From assembly GCA_002495055.1 (NCBI GenBank), contig DADR01000004.1:51656-115655 (forward strand): a stretch of DNA of 64,000 nucleotides. The letters run 5' to 3'. Below the pieces are notes generated by a model. It saw only the letters and a list, made by a program, of their open reading frames with translations. It ran no database searches and had not been told where the DNA came from. Source of the DNA: Methanoregula sp. UBA247. GTDB lineage: Archaea; Halobacteriota; Methanomicrobia; Methanomicrobiales; Methanospirillaceae. The stretch's first letter is position 1. Each line of letters begins with the position of its first letter. The position numbers and the translations under genes were made by a program. Below are positions 18,373 through 26,547 of the stretch, piece by piece.

Positions 18373-19206
18373 ATGCATAAAACACCCTTAGAAATATCCC
18401 TAAAGGCAAATCCGGATCAGAAGATTCCGTGGAGATGTGCTGTCTGCGGTTTTGTTTTTACCGGAGAAAAACCGCCAAAAGGCTGTCCCGTGTGCCACAG
18501 CCCCTCCTATGAATTCATACCCGAAAAAGACCGTCAGCAACTCACCTATAATGGTGAAAAATTCGATATTATGCTGATCAATGGCAGTAGCCACAGGGCC
18601 GGAAACACTGGCTATATGGCCGATCTTGCCGAAGCGGTACTCCGTGAACGGGGCGTGAGTTACCGCAGGTTCAACCTGAGTGAGTATGTAATCGATTACT
18701 GCTGGTGCTGTTATGCAGTCCGGGCAGAATCCTGTGCCTATCCGTGTCGGAACAAGAAAGACGATATGCCAGCGTTCCACGCAATGCTTGCGGCATCAAA
18801 GGCGGTTATTATTGTTTCCCCGATCAACTGGAATGGTATGTCCGCGAGGCTCAAGGTCTTTCTTGACCGGACCACGTGCATGGAGAATCTCTTCCACATC
18901 AACAAACCCGGGCTGACCGAGGGAAAGGTTGCGGGAATCCTTGTCCAAGGCCACGAGGACGGTGCGATTAAGACCGCAATGGACATCTGGCTGAACTTCC
19001 AGCAACTGGGATACGTGCTTGCGCCGTTCGGCATTGCCTTCAGGACACACGGGTCGCATTTCAATAGTGTTACAGACCGGGAGTTCTTTCAGAACGATGA
19101 GCTGATTGTCCGCCATACACGGGGCGTTGTGAACAATGTCATCGAGACAATGCAGCTTGATATTGGAGAAAAACTGAAAGGGAAGCTGGTGCCGGTCACG
19201 GAGTGA
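18373..19206 (+). CDS. Rubredoxin-like zinc ribbon fused to an Isf-type flavoprotein
   Basis: A 277-residue two-domain protein. An N-terminal rubredoxin/rubrerythrin-like ribbon (CAVCGFVF at about residue 22 and CPVCHSPSYEFIP) is joined to an NADPH-dependent FMN-reductase fold with the phosphate loop INGSSHRAGNTGYMADL. A cysteine group YCWCCYAVRAESCAYPC sits where iron-sulfur flavoproteins carry their cluster ligands. It probably moves electrons between ferredoxin, FMN and a peroxide or oxygen defence acceptor. The ATG at 18373 has GGGAG about ten bases upstream. The first 26 codons of the longer frame look unlike protein. Confidence 0.82.
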   Translation: MHKTPLEISLKANPDQKIPWRCAVCGFVFTGEKPPKGCPVCHSPSYEFIPEKDRQQLTYNGEKFDIMLINGSSHRAGNTGYMADLAEAVLRERGVSYRRFNLSEYVIDYCWCCYAVRAESCAYPCRNKKDDMPAFHAMLAASKAVIIVSPINWNGMSARLKVFLDRTTCMENLFHINKPGLTEGKVAGILVQGHEDGAIKTAMDIWLNFQQLGYVLAPFGIAFRTHGSHFNSVTDREFFQNDELIVRHTRGVVNNVIETMQLDIGEKLKGKLVPVTE

Positions 19207-19208
19207 GC

Positions 19209-19277
19209 ATTGTCAGAAACAACATCAACATCTGCGGATCCATGGAGTGTGCGAATGTCTGGTACAAAAAGCTGTGA
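19209..19277 (+). pseudogene. 3' remnant of a second ablB
   Basis: Starting three bases after the flavoprotein stop, the frame reads NNINICGSMECANVWYKKL and then TGA. The C-terminus of ablB in this window (11769-11830) reads NNTNICGSLESMNVWYKRL. The match covers 19 codons with the stop at the same place, but the DNA is clearly diverged, so it is not a fresh duplication. Everything upstream of it has been replaced by the flavoprotein gene. It marks an old recombination or deletion junction. Confidence 0.75.
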
Positions 19278-19338
19278 TATAGGGAAGATTGTAACAAGAA
19301 GTAGTGCGGAAAACCTGTCCTTTATGCGGGAGGCCTGA

Positions 19339-20379
19339 ATGGATCACGGTATTTTATACGCAGCCATAACGCTTGCAGCCGGTCTGGTATTGGGATGTAT
19401 TACCTATGGCATTATCCGGTGGCTGAAGAAGAAAGCCGATACAACAGAGACCCGGCTGGATGATATAATCCTGATGGCAGTGGGAACCCCCCTTGTGATC
19501 GCAGTCATTGCGCTCTCAGCTTATATCGCCCTGACCCGTTTTGATATTATTCCCGAATCCCTGGGGGGGATCAGTACTGGCCAGGTGATCAATGCTGTGT
19601 TCATCCTGCTCGGGGCGTGGATCGCCTCGGTCTTTTTACAGAATCTCATCCGGACGTACGGTGTCGTGATAGCAGAAAAGACAGAGACAGATCTTAACCG
19701 GCTTATTCCGATCCTTCTGATGATAATTCGATACCTGATCTGGTTTGTTGTATTCCTCCTCCTCCTTGCAGTTTTCCAGGTTGATATCACCCCCTTTCTC
19801 GCGGGCGCAGGTATCGCCGGGATTGCCCTTGCCCTTGCTGCGCAGGATCTCCTGGGCAATTTCTTAGGCAGTGCAATTATCGCCATTGACAAACCGTTCA
19901 GGATCGGCGACCGTGTCAGGATCGATTCGTTTTTCGGGGACGTGGTAAGCCTCGGCCCCCGGAGTACCCGGATAAAAACAATGGATAACCAGATTGTTAC
20001 TATCCCGAACTCGACCATCACACAAGGTGTGGTCATCAATTACGCAATGCCCAATCGTAGCCTGAAAATCCGGATCCCGTTCTCGGTTGCCTATGGTTCC
20101 GATATGGAGAAAGTAACAGAAATCCTCCTAGACATAGCCCGTGAGGCCGCGGAGAAGACTTCATGGGTCATGACCGATCCCGCACCCTCCGTATATTTTC
20201 TCGAGTTTGGGGAATCCAGTCTCAACGGGCGCCTCCTCCTGTGGACATATTATTATGATTACGAATGGGATGTCAAAGACTGGGTGAACCGCCGGATCGC
20301 CAGAAGGTTCAAAGAAGAGAAGATCGAGATACCGTTCCGTCAGCTCGACATCTGGATGCGGAATAACAGGGATAGTTGA
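19339..20379 (+). CDS. Small-conductance mechanosensitive channel (MscS family)
   Basis: A 346-residue membrane protein with about four to five N-terminal helices and the MscS pore helix and beta domain. Characteristic parts are GAGIAGIALALAAQDLLGNF (pore-lining TM3), DKPFRIGDRVRID and TRIKTMDNQIVTIPNS. A C-terminal alpha/beta vestibule domain follows. It releases solutes when turgor rises after hypo-osmotic shock. That fits a region with K+ importers and beta-lysine osmolyte synthesis. Confidence 0.93.
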   Translation: MDHGILYAAITLAAGLVLGCITYGIIRWLKKKADTTETRLDDIILMAVGTPLVIAVIALSAYIALTRFDIIPESLGGISTGQVINAVFILLGAWIASVFLQNLIRTYGVVIAEKTETDLNRLIPILLMIIRYLIWFVVFLLLLAVFQVDITPFLAGAGIAGIALALAAQDLLGNFLGSAIIAIDKPFRIGDRVRIDSFFGDVVSLGPRSTRIKTMDNQIVTIPNSTITQGVVINYAMPNRSLKIRIPFSVAYGSDMEKVTEILLDIAREAAEKTSWVMTDPAPSVYFLEFGESSLNGRLLLWTYYYDYEWDVKDWVNRRIARRFKEEKIEIPFRQLDIWMRNNRDS

Positions 20380-20566
20380 TGCTGACGGAGATTATCCTTC
20401 GCGAGAGTTGAACAATATTTGTACAGAATACACAATTACTCTTGCTGAGATTGGTACATTCGACAGAGTATTCCCGGGAAGCATGATTTAAGAATTTTTC
20501 CTCACGTGAGTGCCGCAGGCTGGCAGTGACCATGATCATAATTATGGTTGCCGTTGCAACAGGTAC

Positions 20567-21076
20567 ATGATGACTCTCGAGGGGAAGATTGCCCGGGCTT
20601 TTGCGCTGGACGATGCAACCTGGCTGCGCCACGCCAATCCCCGGAGCGTGATTTTACGCAACACGGCACTCCCGGTACTTATCATCGCGTTCTGGAGCCG
20701 GCTCTGGCTGGGGTGGGGGTCTGTCATCCCGGTTGCCCTTGCACTTCTGTGGACATGGTTCAATCCACGCATCTTTCCGGCTCCCCAATCGCTCGATCAC
20801 TGGACTTCAAAAGCAGTACTGGGCGAACGGGTCTGGCTGAACCGTGACGCAGTTCCCATCCCGTTGTACCACCGTATCGTCCCGAATATTCTTTCTGTAG
20901 TGTCAGCTATCGGCATGTTATTTGTTTTCTGGGGTGTCCTCCTCTTTGATCTATGGCCGACCCTGTCTGGCACCGTAATGGTTTACCTGGGAAAGTTGTG
21001 GTTCCTTGACAGGATGGTCTGGCTCTGGAACGATATGCAGGATGCTTCACCGGAATACCGTCGCTGGCGTATGTGA
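20567..21076 (+). CDS. DUF6653-like membrane protein
   Basis: A protein of about 169 residues with two or three hydrophobic segments (TALPVLIIAFWSRLWLGWGS, NILSVVSAIGMLFVFWGVLL) and conserved WLRHANPRSVILRN, TWFNPRIFP and KLWFLDRMVWLWNDM. This is the pattern I associate with DUF6653. The ATG at 20567 (MMTLEGKIARAF) is preferred over the longer low-complexity frame upstream. Function is unknown. The 250 bases that follow (21077-21326) contain nothing recognisable. Confidence 0.6.
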   Translation: MMTLEGKIARAFALDDATWLRHANPRSVILRNTALPVLIIAFWSRLWLGWGSVIPVALALLWTWFNPRIFPAPQSLDHWTSKAVLGERVWLNRDAVPIPLYHRIVPNILSVVSAIGMLFVFWGVLLFDLWPTLSGTVMVYLGKLWFLDRMVWLWNDMQDASPEYRRWRM

Positions 21077-21326
21077 AGAGCGCTTAACAAGTCACTCCAC
21101 AGCATGGCAAGCATCACTTGTTTCACTTGTTTATGTGCAATGAGTCGTTAAAAAAAAGCGGGAGCTCTTAAAAAGGCAAGAATAGGCCAGGGAGCGACTA
21201 GACCTTTTTTGGTAAAATTTGCGAAGATAACGGCCGATCGGACAACAATAAATAATCCTGGAAAAACATGGGAACTTTTAAAGAATATCACACACCGTTT
21301 ATAATAAATGAAAGGAAAAAGTGGAG

Positions 21327-23342
21327 TTATTTTTTATTTTTTTGCCGGGTAAACAGGTATGTACCCTTCGTAACATCTTCAGGTTTTGCATAAATAATCG
21401 CACTATCTCCTGCTTCAATCCGGATTTCGCCACCAATATTGGTGATTATCTCTTCACCCCGACGGATGGCCAGGACGAGAAGATTGTGTCGTTTTCTCAA
21501 ATTGATTTCGCCGAGAGTAATGCCTGCGAGCGGGGACCCGGACTCAACAGTGAGTGTCGTTATACTGACCTCAGGGATATGCCGCACGAGATCTGTCAGC
21601 GTTCCCGGGATATTAGAGCTGCTGCGCAGCATCTGATACCCGTCAGCCCGGACATCAGTAATGAACGACTCGATCCGGTCCCGCGGGACGAAATACTTGT
21701 TCAGCACGACGCTAAAGATCTCTACGGATGTTTCGAACTCTTCGGCAATAACCTCATCCGCCCCGGTCGCATAGAGTGCCTCAACTTCACTGACGTAACG
21801 GGTCCGTACAATAATGATAAGATCAGGACTGAGGCTCCGGCATGTGTTGACAATCTTACGAACCGCAACCGGATCATTGATGGCAACTACGGCGATACGT
21901 GCCGTCAGAATTCCTGCATGACTCAGCACTCCTTCAGTCGTTGCATCGCCAAATATAACCGACTCGCCCTGCTTCCGTACTTCCATGACAAGGTCAGGAT
22001 TGAGCTCGATGATGGTATAGACGATTCCGGACCTGCGGGCAGTGCGGACCAGATTCCTGCCCGTGACCCCATACCCTATGATAACCAGGTGATCCTTCTT
22101 CACATTACGTGATGAGGTATCCTCAGTACTGCATGTACCCCGTGCAATCAGGGAAAAGGCGGGGATTTCGCAGAGCCACCCGGCAACTGGCGGGCCAATC
22201 CCAATAATAAACGGAGTCATGGCCATCGTGATTAGGGCAACAACAAGGAAGGTCTGGTAGGTTTCAAATGGCAGGATGCCCGTAATAAATCCACTTTGGG
22301 CGATAATAAACGAAAATTCACCTACCTGTGCAAGCGCAAGTCCAGTCATCAGCGATGTCCGCAGGGGATATCCGAGTATGAGGGGAGCTGCAGTTGCGAG
22401 CAGGGCTTTAACCACAATCGCAAGAACGATCAGGAATACAGTGATCCAGAAATTTGCGAGCAAAAACCGGAAATCCACCAGCATACCGACAGAGATGAAA
22501 AAGAAGCTTGTGAAGATATCCCGGAACGGAAGCACAATGCTGGATGCCTGGTGGCTGAATTCTGATCCTGATATGAGGAGCCCTGCAAAAAGGGCACCGA
22601 TTGCAATGGAAATACCTGAAAAAGAGACCACCCATGCCACGCCAAAACAGACCAGGATGACAAAAAGCAGGAAAAATTCCTGGTTGCGGGTCCTTGCAAT
22701 CTCATGCATGACGCGGGGGATAATCCATTTTGCTGATACTACAAGCACAAGCACAATCATGAGATCCTGGAGGACCAGCGTCACCAGAGATTCTGCCGAA
22801 AGCAGGGGTGAAGGATCGAACAGGGACAGGCTCGCGAGGAAGGGAATGGCCATGATCATGGGAACTGCCATGAGGTCCTGGAAGATCAGGATGCCCAGCG
22901 CAATACTGCCATGCGGGGAATCCATCTCCCCTTTTTCATGCAGGATTTTCAACACGATAGCTGTACTGGACAGCGAGAAAAGAAAACCCAAAAGAATAGC
23001 TTCACCGGCGGGAAGATCCAGCAGCAGGGCAAGACCACAAAAGAACGCAAAAGATAGTCCGACCTGGATTGCACCGCCAACGATTGCAATAAGCCGGATT
23101 TTCCAGAGATCCTTGAATGAGAACTCAAGCCCTATCGTGAAGAGCAGGAGGATGATGCCAATTTCAGCGAGATTTTTCACCTCTTCCTGTCCCTGGATGA
23201 TACTGAATCCATACGGCCCGACAATGACACCAGTCAGGATATAAGCGACAAGTGGAGGTACTTTCAGGTGGCTGAAAATCAGCCCGACAAAAAGCGCAAT
23301 AGTAAAAATGATCAAAATGTCGGTGAATAATGCGAAAACCAC
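21327..23342 (-). CDS. Kef-type cation:proton antiporter with RCK domains
   Basis: A membrane exchanger of about 671 residues. Residues 1-400 form the CPA2 transport domain (VPPLVAYILTGVIVGPYGF, LFTIGLEFSFKDLW, LALAQVGEFSFIIA). It is followed by a TrkA-N Rossmann domain beginning LVIIGYGVTGRNLVRTARRS and a TrkA-C domain ending GDSAIIYAKPED. It should expel K+ or Na+ under nucleotide or thiol control. A GTG at 23342 preceded by AGGAGT is preferred over a GTG at 23378 with no ribosome site. It is the second antiporter of the region and, unlike the first, carries its own gating domains. Confidence 0.92.
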   Translation of the reverse strand: MVFALFTDILIIFTIALFVGLIFSHLKVPPLVAYILTGVIVGPYGFSIIQGQEEVKNLAEIGIILLLFTIGLEFSFKDLWKIRLIAIVGGAIQVGLSFAFFCGLALLLDLPAGEAILLGFLFSLSSTAIVLKILHEKGEMDSPHGSIALGILIFQDLMAVPMIMAIPFLASLSLFDPSPLLSAESLVTLVLQDLMIVLVLVVSAKWIIPRVMHEIARTRNQEFFLLFVILVCFGVAWVVSFSGISIAIGALFAGLLISGSEFSHQASSIVLPFRDIFTSFFFISVGMLVDFRFLLANFWITVFLIVLAIVVKALLATAAPLILGYPLRTSLMTGLALAQVGEFSFIIAQSGFITGILPFETYQTFLVVALITMAMTPFIIGIGPPVAGWLCEIPAFSLIARGTCSTEDTSSRNVKKDHLVIIGYGVTGRNLVRTARRSGIVYTIIELNPDLVMEVRKQGESVIFGDATTEGVLSHAGILTARIAVVAINDPVAVRKIVNTCRSLSPDLIIIVRTRYVSEVEALYATGADEVIAEEFETSVEIFSVVLNKYFVPRDRIESFITDVRADGYQMLRSSSNIPGTLTDLVRHIPEVSITTLTVESGSPLAGITLGEINLRKRHNLLVLAIRRGEEIITNIGGEIRIEAGDSAIIYAKPEDVTKGTYLFTRQKNKK

Positions 23343-23396
23343 GGAAGAACTCCTGCTTATACTATTGATGTGAAACACAAAAAATCATTCGAACAC

Positions 23397-23419
23397 CGGC
23401 AAAATGAACGGGTTTGCCG
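23397..23419. promoter_or_regulatory. 7-bp stem upstream of the Kef-type gene
   Basis: CGGCAAA (23397-23403) and TTTGCCG (23413-23419) form a perfect stem with a 9-base loop, 55 bases before the antiporter start and in its leader or promoter. It may be an operator or RNA element. The rest of 23343-23911 is non-coding apart from the HMA scrap listed next. Confidence 0.3.
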
Positions 23420-23654
23420 AAAAACGAGGTCTCATACACTTTAATGTTGTTCGATTTGGAAAATGTATTCGATGATGAACTATATGCCGCTGATTACATC
23501 AACGGAACCACGATTTATGCGGACGCCGGTTATAGTATTGCAAAATAAGTGAGAATCACGGCAAGAATCGGAGCCCGAATCGGGCGTGTTTTCCCAATGA
23601 TACCATCTATCCCATTAAAGGACTTTTTTATAAATATCTCGTCGCTTTCAGAAT

Positions 23655-23750
23655 ATGCCACCGGTCAGTTACGATCCCTCGATAGTTTCCATCCATGATA
23701 TTGAAGCAACGGTGAAAAAAGCGGGTGAAACTGCTATACCCTTGAAGTAA
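23655..23750 (+). pseudogene. C-terminal scrap of a heavy-metal-associated (HMA) domain
   Basis: A 31-codon frame reads PPVSYDPSIVSIHDIEATVK and ends KKAGETAIPLK. The pattern YDP-x(3)-S-x(2)-I-x(3)-V-x-KAG is the second half of an HMA metal-binding domain as found in CopZ-like chaperones or the N-terminus of P-type metal ATPases. The metal-binding GMxCxxC half is missing, so it is a leftover and not a functional gene. It sits at the left edge of the arsenic/metal island. Confidence 0.6.
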
Positions 23751-23911
23751 AAATGACTCATCAACACTTGGACAGGAGAACATCTGTTGGAAAACCAGAT
23801 GAAAAACGTAAACACTTTTTTAGATCTTCATGAAAATTAAACGCCTTAACGTTGTCCATGGCAGACGGATGTTAGTACCTTTTACTGGTTTCATGCTTCA
23901 TTTGCCAGGTT

Positions 23912-24310
23912 TTACTTCCCCAAGCGTTCTGTGCACTTCAGCGCCTGGCGCCCGTTATCGGTGATGGAGTAAATAATCCAGTTTCCCTGTTGTTCACCCA
24001 CAATGAAATCCTGTTCTTTAAGGATAGTAAGGTGGTAGGAAAGTTTGGAGTCCGCAATATTGACGACAGCTTTGATGACACAGACACAGAGCGGCTGGGA
24101 AAGAAGGGAGTACATAACGGTGAGCCGGATAGGATCCGCAAGCGCCTGGTGGAGCCGGCTGCTCGCATGAAGTACAGATGCATCCGGTATCCGGGCAAGA
24201 AGTCCTTCCATCCCTCCTTTTTTATCGAGTTCTTTTTGTATTGTATCCGGGAGATCTTTGGAAAATTCGCAGCATTTTTCCTTCATGGGAGGTGTCCGTT
24301 TCTGTGCCAT
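23912..24310 (-). CDS. arsR: ArsR-family metalloregulator
   Basis: A 132-residue winged-helix repressor. The HTH region ADPIRLTVMYSLLSQPLCVC holds the ArsR-type CVC cysteine pair for arsenite/antimonite binding, and the recognition helix is in ADSKLSYHLTILKEQDFI. A further cysteine pair KCCEF occurs near the N-terminus. It is divergent from the permease operon, and the 144-base gap holds strong palindromes. It would release DNA when As(III) or another soft metal binds and derepress the island. Confidence 0.9.
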   Translation of the reverse strand: MAQKRTPPMKEKCCEFSKDLPDTIQKELDKKGGMEGLLARIPDASVLHASSRLHQALADPIRLTVMYSLLSQPLCVCVIKAVVNIADSKLSYHLTILKEQDFIVGEQQGNWIIYSITDNGRQALKCTERLGK

Positions 24311-24363
24311 GGCAGATTCAAATTTATATGAAATAACAAACTATATATGTTTTCCATAACAAC

Positions 24364-24404
24364 AATGTTTCAAGAAAATTTGAAACATTTGCTGCACGTG
24401 CAGC
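24364..24404. promoter_or_regulatory. Operator candidates in the arsR/permease divergent promoter
   Basis: AATGTTTCAA (24364-24373) and TTGAAACATT (24380-24389) form a perfect 10-bp-arm dyad with a 6-base spacer, matching the TTCAA-TTGAA type of ArsR sites. The perfect 14-bp palindrome GCTGCACGTGCAGC (24391-24404) follows directly. A weaker ATTCA...TGAAA pair lies nearer arsR. The sites lie between the divergent starts at 24310 and 24455. Confidence 0.65.
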
Positions 24405-24454
24405 AGGACCACCCTGCAACAGATGCATAATCCAATGAGAGGTTGAATAACCAA

Positions 24455-25525
24455 ATGACAGATCCAATAATCGGCTCACTCCTGCTGGGATGGGATACCC
24501 TTCTCGCGTATCTCACGCAGCATGTCGTCACCTGCCTGGTCCCGGCATTCTTTATCGCCGGTGCGATCGCATCATTCATCAAGAAAGACGCGATCCTGAA
24601 ATACTTCAGCCCGGAAACGAAAAAGACCACATCCTACGGTATTGCATCGGTCTCTGGCACCGTGCTTGCAGTATGCAGCTGCACGATCCTGCCGATGTTT
24701 GCCGGCATCCTCAAGAAAGGGAGCGGGCTTGGGCCGGCGATTACTTTCCTGTACGCGGGACCGGCGATCAATATCCTTGCCATTGTCTATACTGCGAAGG
24801 TACTCGGTTTCGATCTCGGCATCGCCCGGGCAGTTGCGGCGATCGTGCTCTCCATCGTTATCGGTCTGATCATGATGAAACTGTTTCCGCAGCATGATGT
24901 GGAGACCACAAAGACGTTCGGGGCAGCCCGGAAAGCAGCGTTGGCCTGTGCGGATACTCGGCCAAAATGGGTCATTCCCGCCTTCTTTGTTTTCCTGGTC
25001 GCGATCCTCCTGATCGGTACGTCCGCACTGGATGTCTTCCTCCGGCTCCTGATCGTGTACTTCCTCTCCATGGCAGTCGCCTTCCTCCTGATTTACTACT
25101 TCACCCGTGATGAGGTGACCGACTGGGGATACGAGATCTGGGACCTGACCAAGAAGATCTTCCCCGTCCTGGTCATCGGCACGTTCGCACTCGGTGTCCT
25201 GGCATTTTTCCTTCCCCCGGAGACGTTCAAACCATTTTTCGGTGACAACTCTCTCTTGGCAAATTTCCTTGCAGCCTTAGTGGGAGCAATCCTCTACATG
25301 CCAACCCTGCTTGAGGTGCCCGTCATAGGAACGACCCTGGGTTACCTTTCAGGATCCATGGCAAAAGGGCCTGCCCTCTCCCTGCTCCTCACCGGCCCGA
25401 GCATCAGCCTGCCCAGCCTGCTCGTCATCTACCGTATTATTGGTGTGAAAAAGACACTAACCTATGCCGGGCTGGTCGTCGTATTTTCGACCATTGCCGG
25501 GTTCCTCTTCGGGAATTTTTTCTGA
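24455..25525 (+). CDS. DUF318 / ArsP-like metal(loid) permease
   Basis: A 356-residue membrane protein of about eight to ten helices. The two halves carry the PF03773 signatures: AVCSCTILPMFAGILKKGSG followed by LYAGPAINILAIV, and TLLEVPVIGTTLGY with LLLTGPSISLPSLLVI. The VCSC cysteine pair is typical. Homologues such as ArsP export trivalent methylated organoarsenicals, and others are linked to different metals. Being first in the ArsR-controlled operon and close to ArsM supports export of a metal(loid) species, but the exact substrate is not shown. The ATG at 24455 is preferred over a TTG at 24443. Confidence 0.85.
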   Translation: MTDPIIGSLLLGWDTLLAYLTQHVVTCLVPAFFIAGAIASFIKKDAILKYFSPETKKTTSYGIASVSGTVLAVCSCTILPMFAGILKKGSGLGPAITFLYAGPAINILAIVYTAKVLGFDLGIARAVAAIVLSIVIGLIMMKLFPQHDVETTKTFGAARKAALACADTRPKWVIPAFFVFLVAILLIGTSALDVFLRLLIVYFLSMAVAFLLIYYFTRDEVTDWGYEIWDLTKKIFPVLVIGTFALGVLAFFLPPETFKPFFGDNSLLANFLAALVGAILYMPTLLEVPVIGTTLGYLSGSMAKGPALSLLLTGPSISLPSLLVIYRIIGVKKTLTYAGLVVVFSTIAGFLFGNFF

Positions 25526-25537
25526 GGTGAAAAAAGC

Positions 25538-25798
25538 ATGAGTGATGATAAACCCTGCTGTGCCGCTGATGCGCTGCGACGCATCCGGCAGGTAAAGATT
25601 AACGGGATCATGACGGGCATTACGATGCTCGATGAGAGCATTGCTGAAGTAAAAGCGCAGAATCTCGGGAATGAACCGGAGATCCGATCTGCTCTTCTGA
25701 AGAAGAGCCGGATCTACAATTACGTTCCTAAAGGTGTTGAAGAGGAATATGCAAGGGTCCTTATGGAAGAATATAAAAAAGCCCTCACGAAAAACTAA
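25538..25798 (+). CDS. Small conserved protein next to the permease
   Basis: An 86-residue soluble protein with an N-terminal KPCCAADALRR cysteine pair and the pattern VKINGIMTGITMLDESIAEV followed by KSRIYNYVPKGVEEEYARVL. Similar small proteins sit beside DUF318 permeases and thioredoxins in methanogens, sometimes under doubtful transcription-factor names. The function is unknown. GAGGTG precedes the ATG, and it lies 12 bases after the permease, clearly in the same operon. Confidence 0.75.
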   Translation: MSDDKPCCAADALRRIRQVKINGIMTGITMLDESIAEVKAQNLGNEPEIRSALLKKSRIYNYVPKGVEEEYARVLMEEYKKALTKN

Positions 25799-25831
25799 TA
25801 CAAAAAAATTTGAATAACCTCCGGAGATACC

Positions 25832-26068
25832 ATGACAAAAATCGAGATACTCGGGACCGGCTGCGCCAAGTGCAAACGGCTCTTTGCCAATGTGCAGGAA
25901 GCGGTAAAAGACCTGAAGATTACGGCAGAAGTGATCAAGGTCGAGGACCTGGATGCGATTGTGGAGGCGGGTGTCATGCTGACACCTGCACTCTTCATCA
26001 ATGGCGAACTGCGGACTGAAGGCCGGGTTCCCTGTGTGGAAGAGATCATAACAATGCTGAAGGAGTGA
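25832..26068 (+). CDS. Small thioredoxin/glutaredoxin-like protein
   Basis: A 78-residue minimal thioredoxin fold (TIGR00412 type). The redox motif C-A-K-C lies at residues 11-14 (ILGTGCAKCKRLF), followed by the cis-proline region VMLTPALFINGEL. It is a likely electron carrier for thiol-dependent steps of the island, with the ferredoxin:thioredoxin reductase subunit two genes downstream as its probable reductant. GGAG lies upstream of the ATG. Confidence 0.9.
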   Translation: MTKIEILGTGCAKCKRLFANVQEAVKDLKITAEVIKVEDLDAIVEAGVMLTPALFINGELRTEGRVPCVEEIITMLKE

Positions 26069-26073
26069 GAAGA

Positions 26074-26538
26074 ATGGCAGAAACACCAACATGCTCATGT
26101 GGACAAAACGAACCGAAACGGATCATCTTTCCCTGTGCCGGGCAGGCAAACACCGGACAACTGACCAACCTTGCAGCAATTCAGCTGACGGAAGAGGGCT
26201 ATGGGAGCATTGCCTGTGCCTCGCTGCTCGCAATTGGTTCTGAAGGACTGATAAAGAGTGCAAAGGATGTCGATGAAGTTCTTATCCTTGACGGGTGCCC
26301 GATGGTCTGCGCGAAAAAGATTGCAGAGGCACAAGGGATCCCGGTGGGACAGCACCTGGTCATGACCGAACTCGGCATCACCAAAGGACCATCGAAATCC
26401 TACACAGAAGACGATGTCGAGAAGATTGTCGCTGCCTGCTGGAAGGGTGAAGGCAGGAAGAAGAATACTGCAAAAACGGGAAAAAAGAGCGGTGGAAACG
26501 ACAGCGGGTGCGGCTGCGGGTGTGGCGGGACCTGCTGA
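26074..26538 (+). CDS. DGC-domain protein 1 with cysteine-rich tail
   Basis: A 154-residue putative zinc-binding protein (DGC family, PF08859). It has FPCAGQANTGQLTNLAA near the start, the signature LILDGCPMVCAKK in the middle, and an added basic linker that ends in GCGCGCGGTC. The tail is a dense CxCxC thiol patch suited to metal or arsenite binding, which is inference. The start at 26074 follows AGGAG. It is one of four related genes or gene remnants in 5 kb. Confidence 0.85.
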   Translation: MAETPTCSCGQNEPKRIIFPCAGQANTGQLTNLAAIQLTEEGYGSIACASLLAIGSEGLIKSAKDVDEVLILDGCPMVCAKKIAEAQGIPVGQHLVMTELGITKGPSKSYTEDDVEKIVAACWKGEGRKKNTAKTGKKSGGNDSGCGCGCGGTC

Positions 26539-26547
26539 TTTCAGATA

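Noticed and set aside
23444..23548. Short frame starting MLFDLENVFDDELYAADY
   Set aside because: Too short and without a recognised family. It may be another scrap, but nothing supports it.
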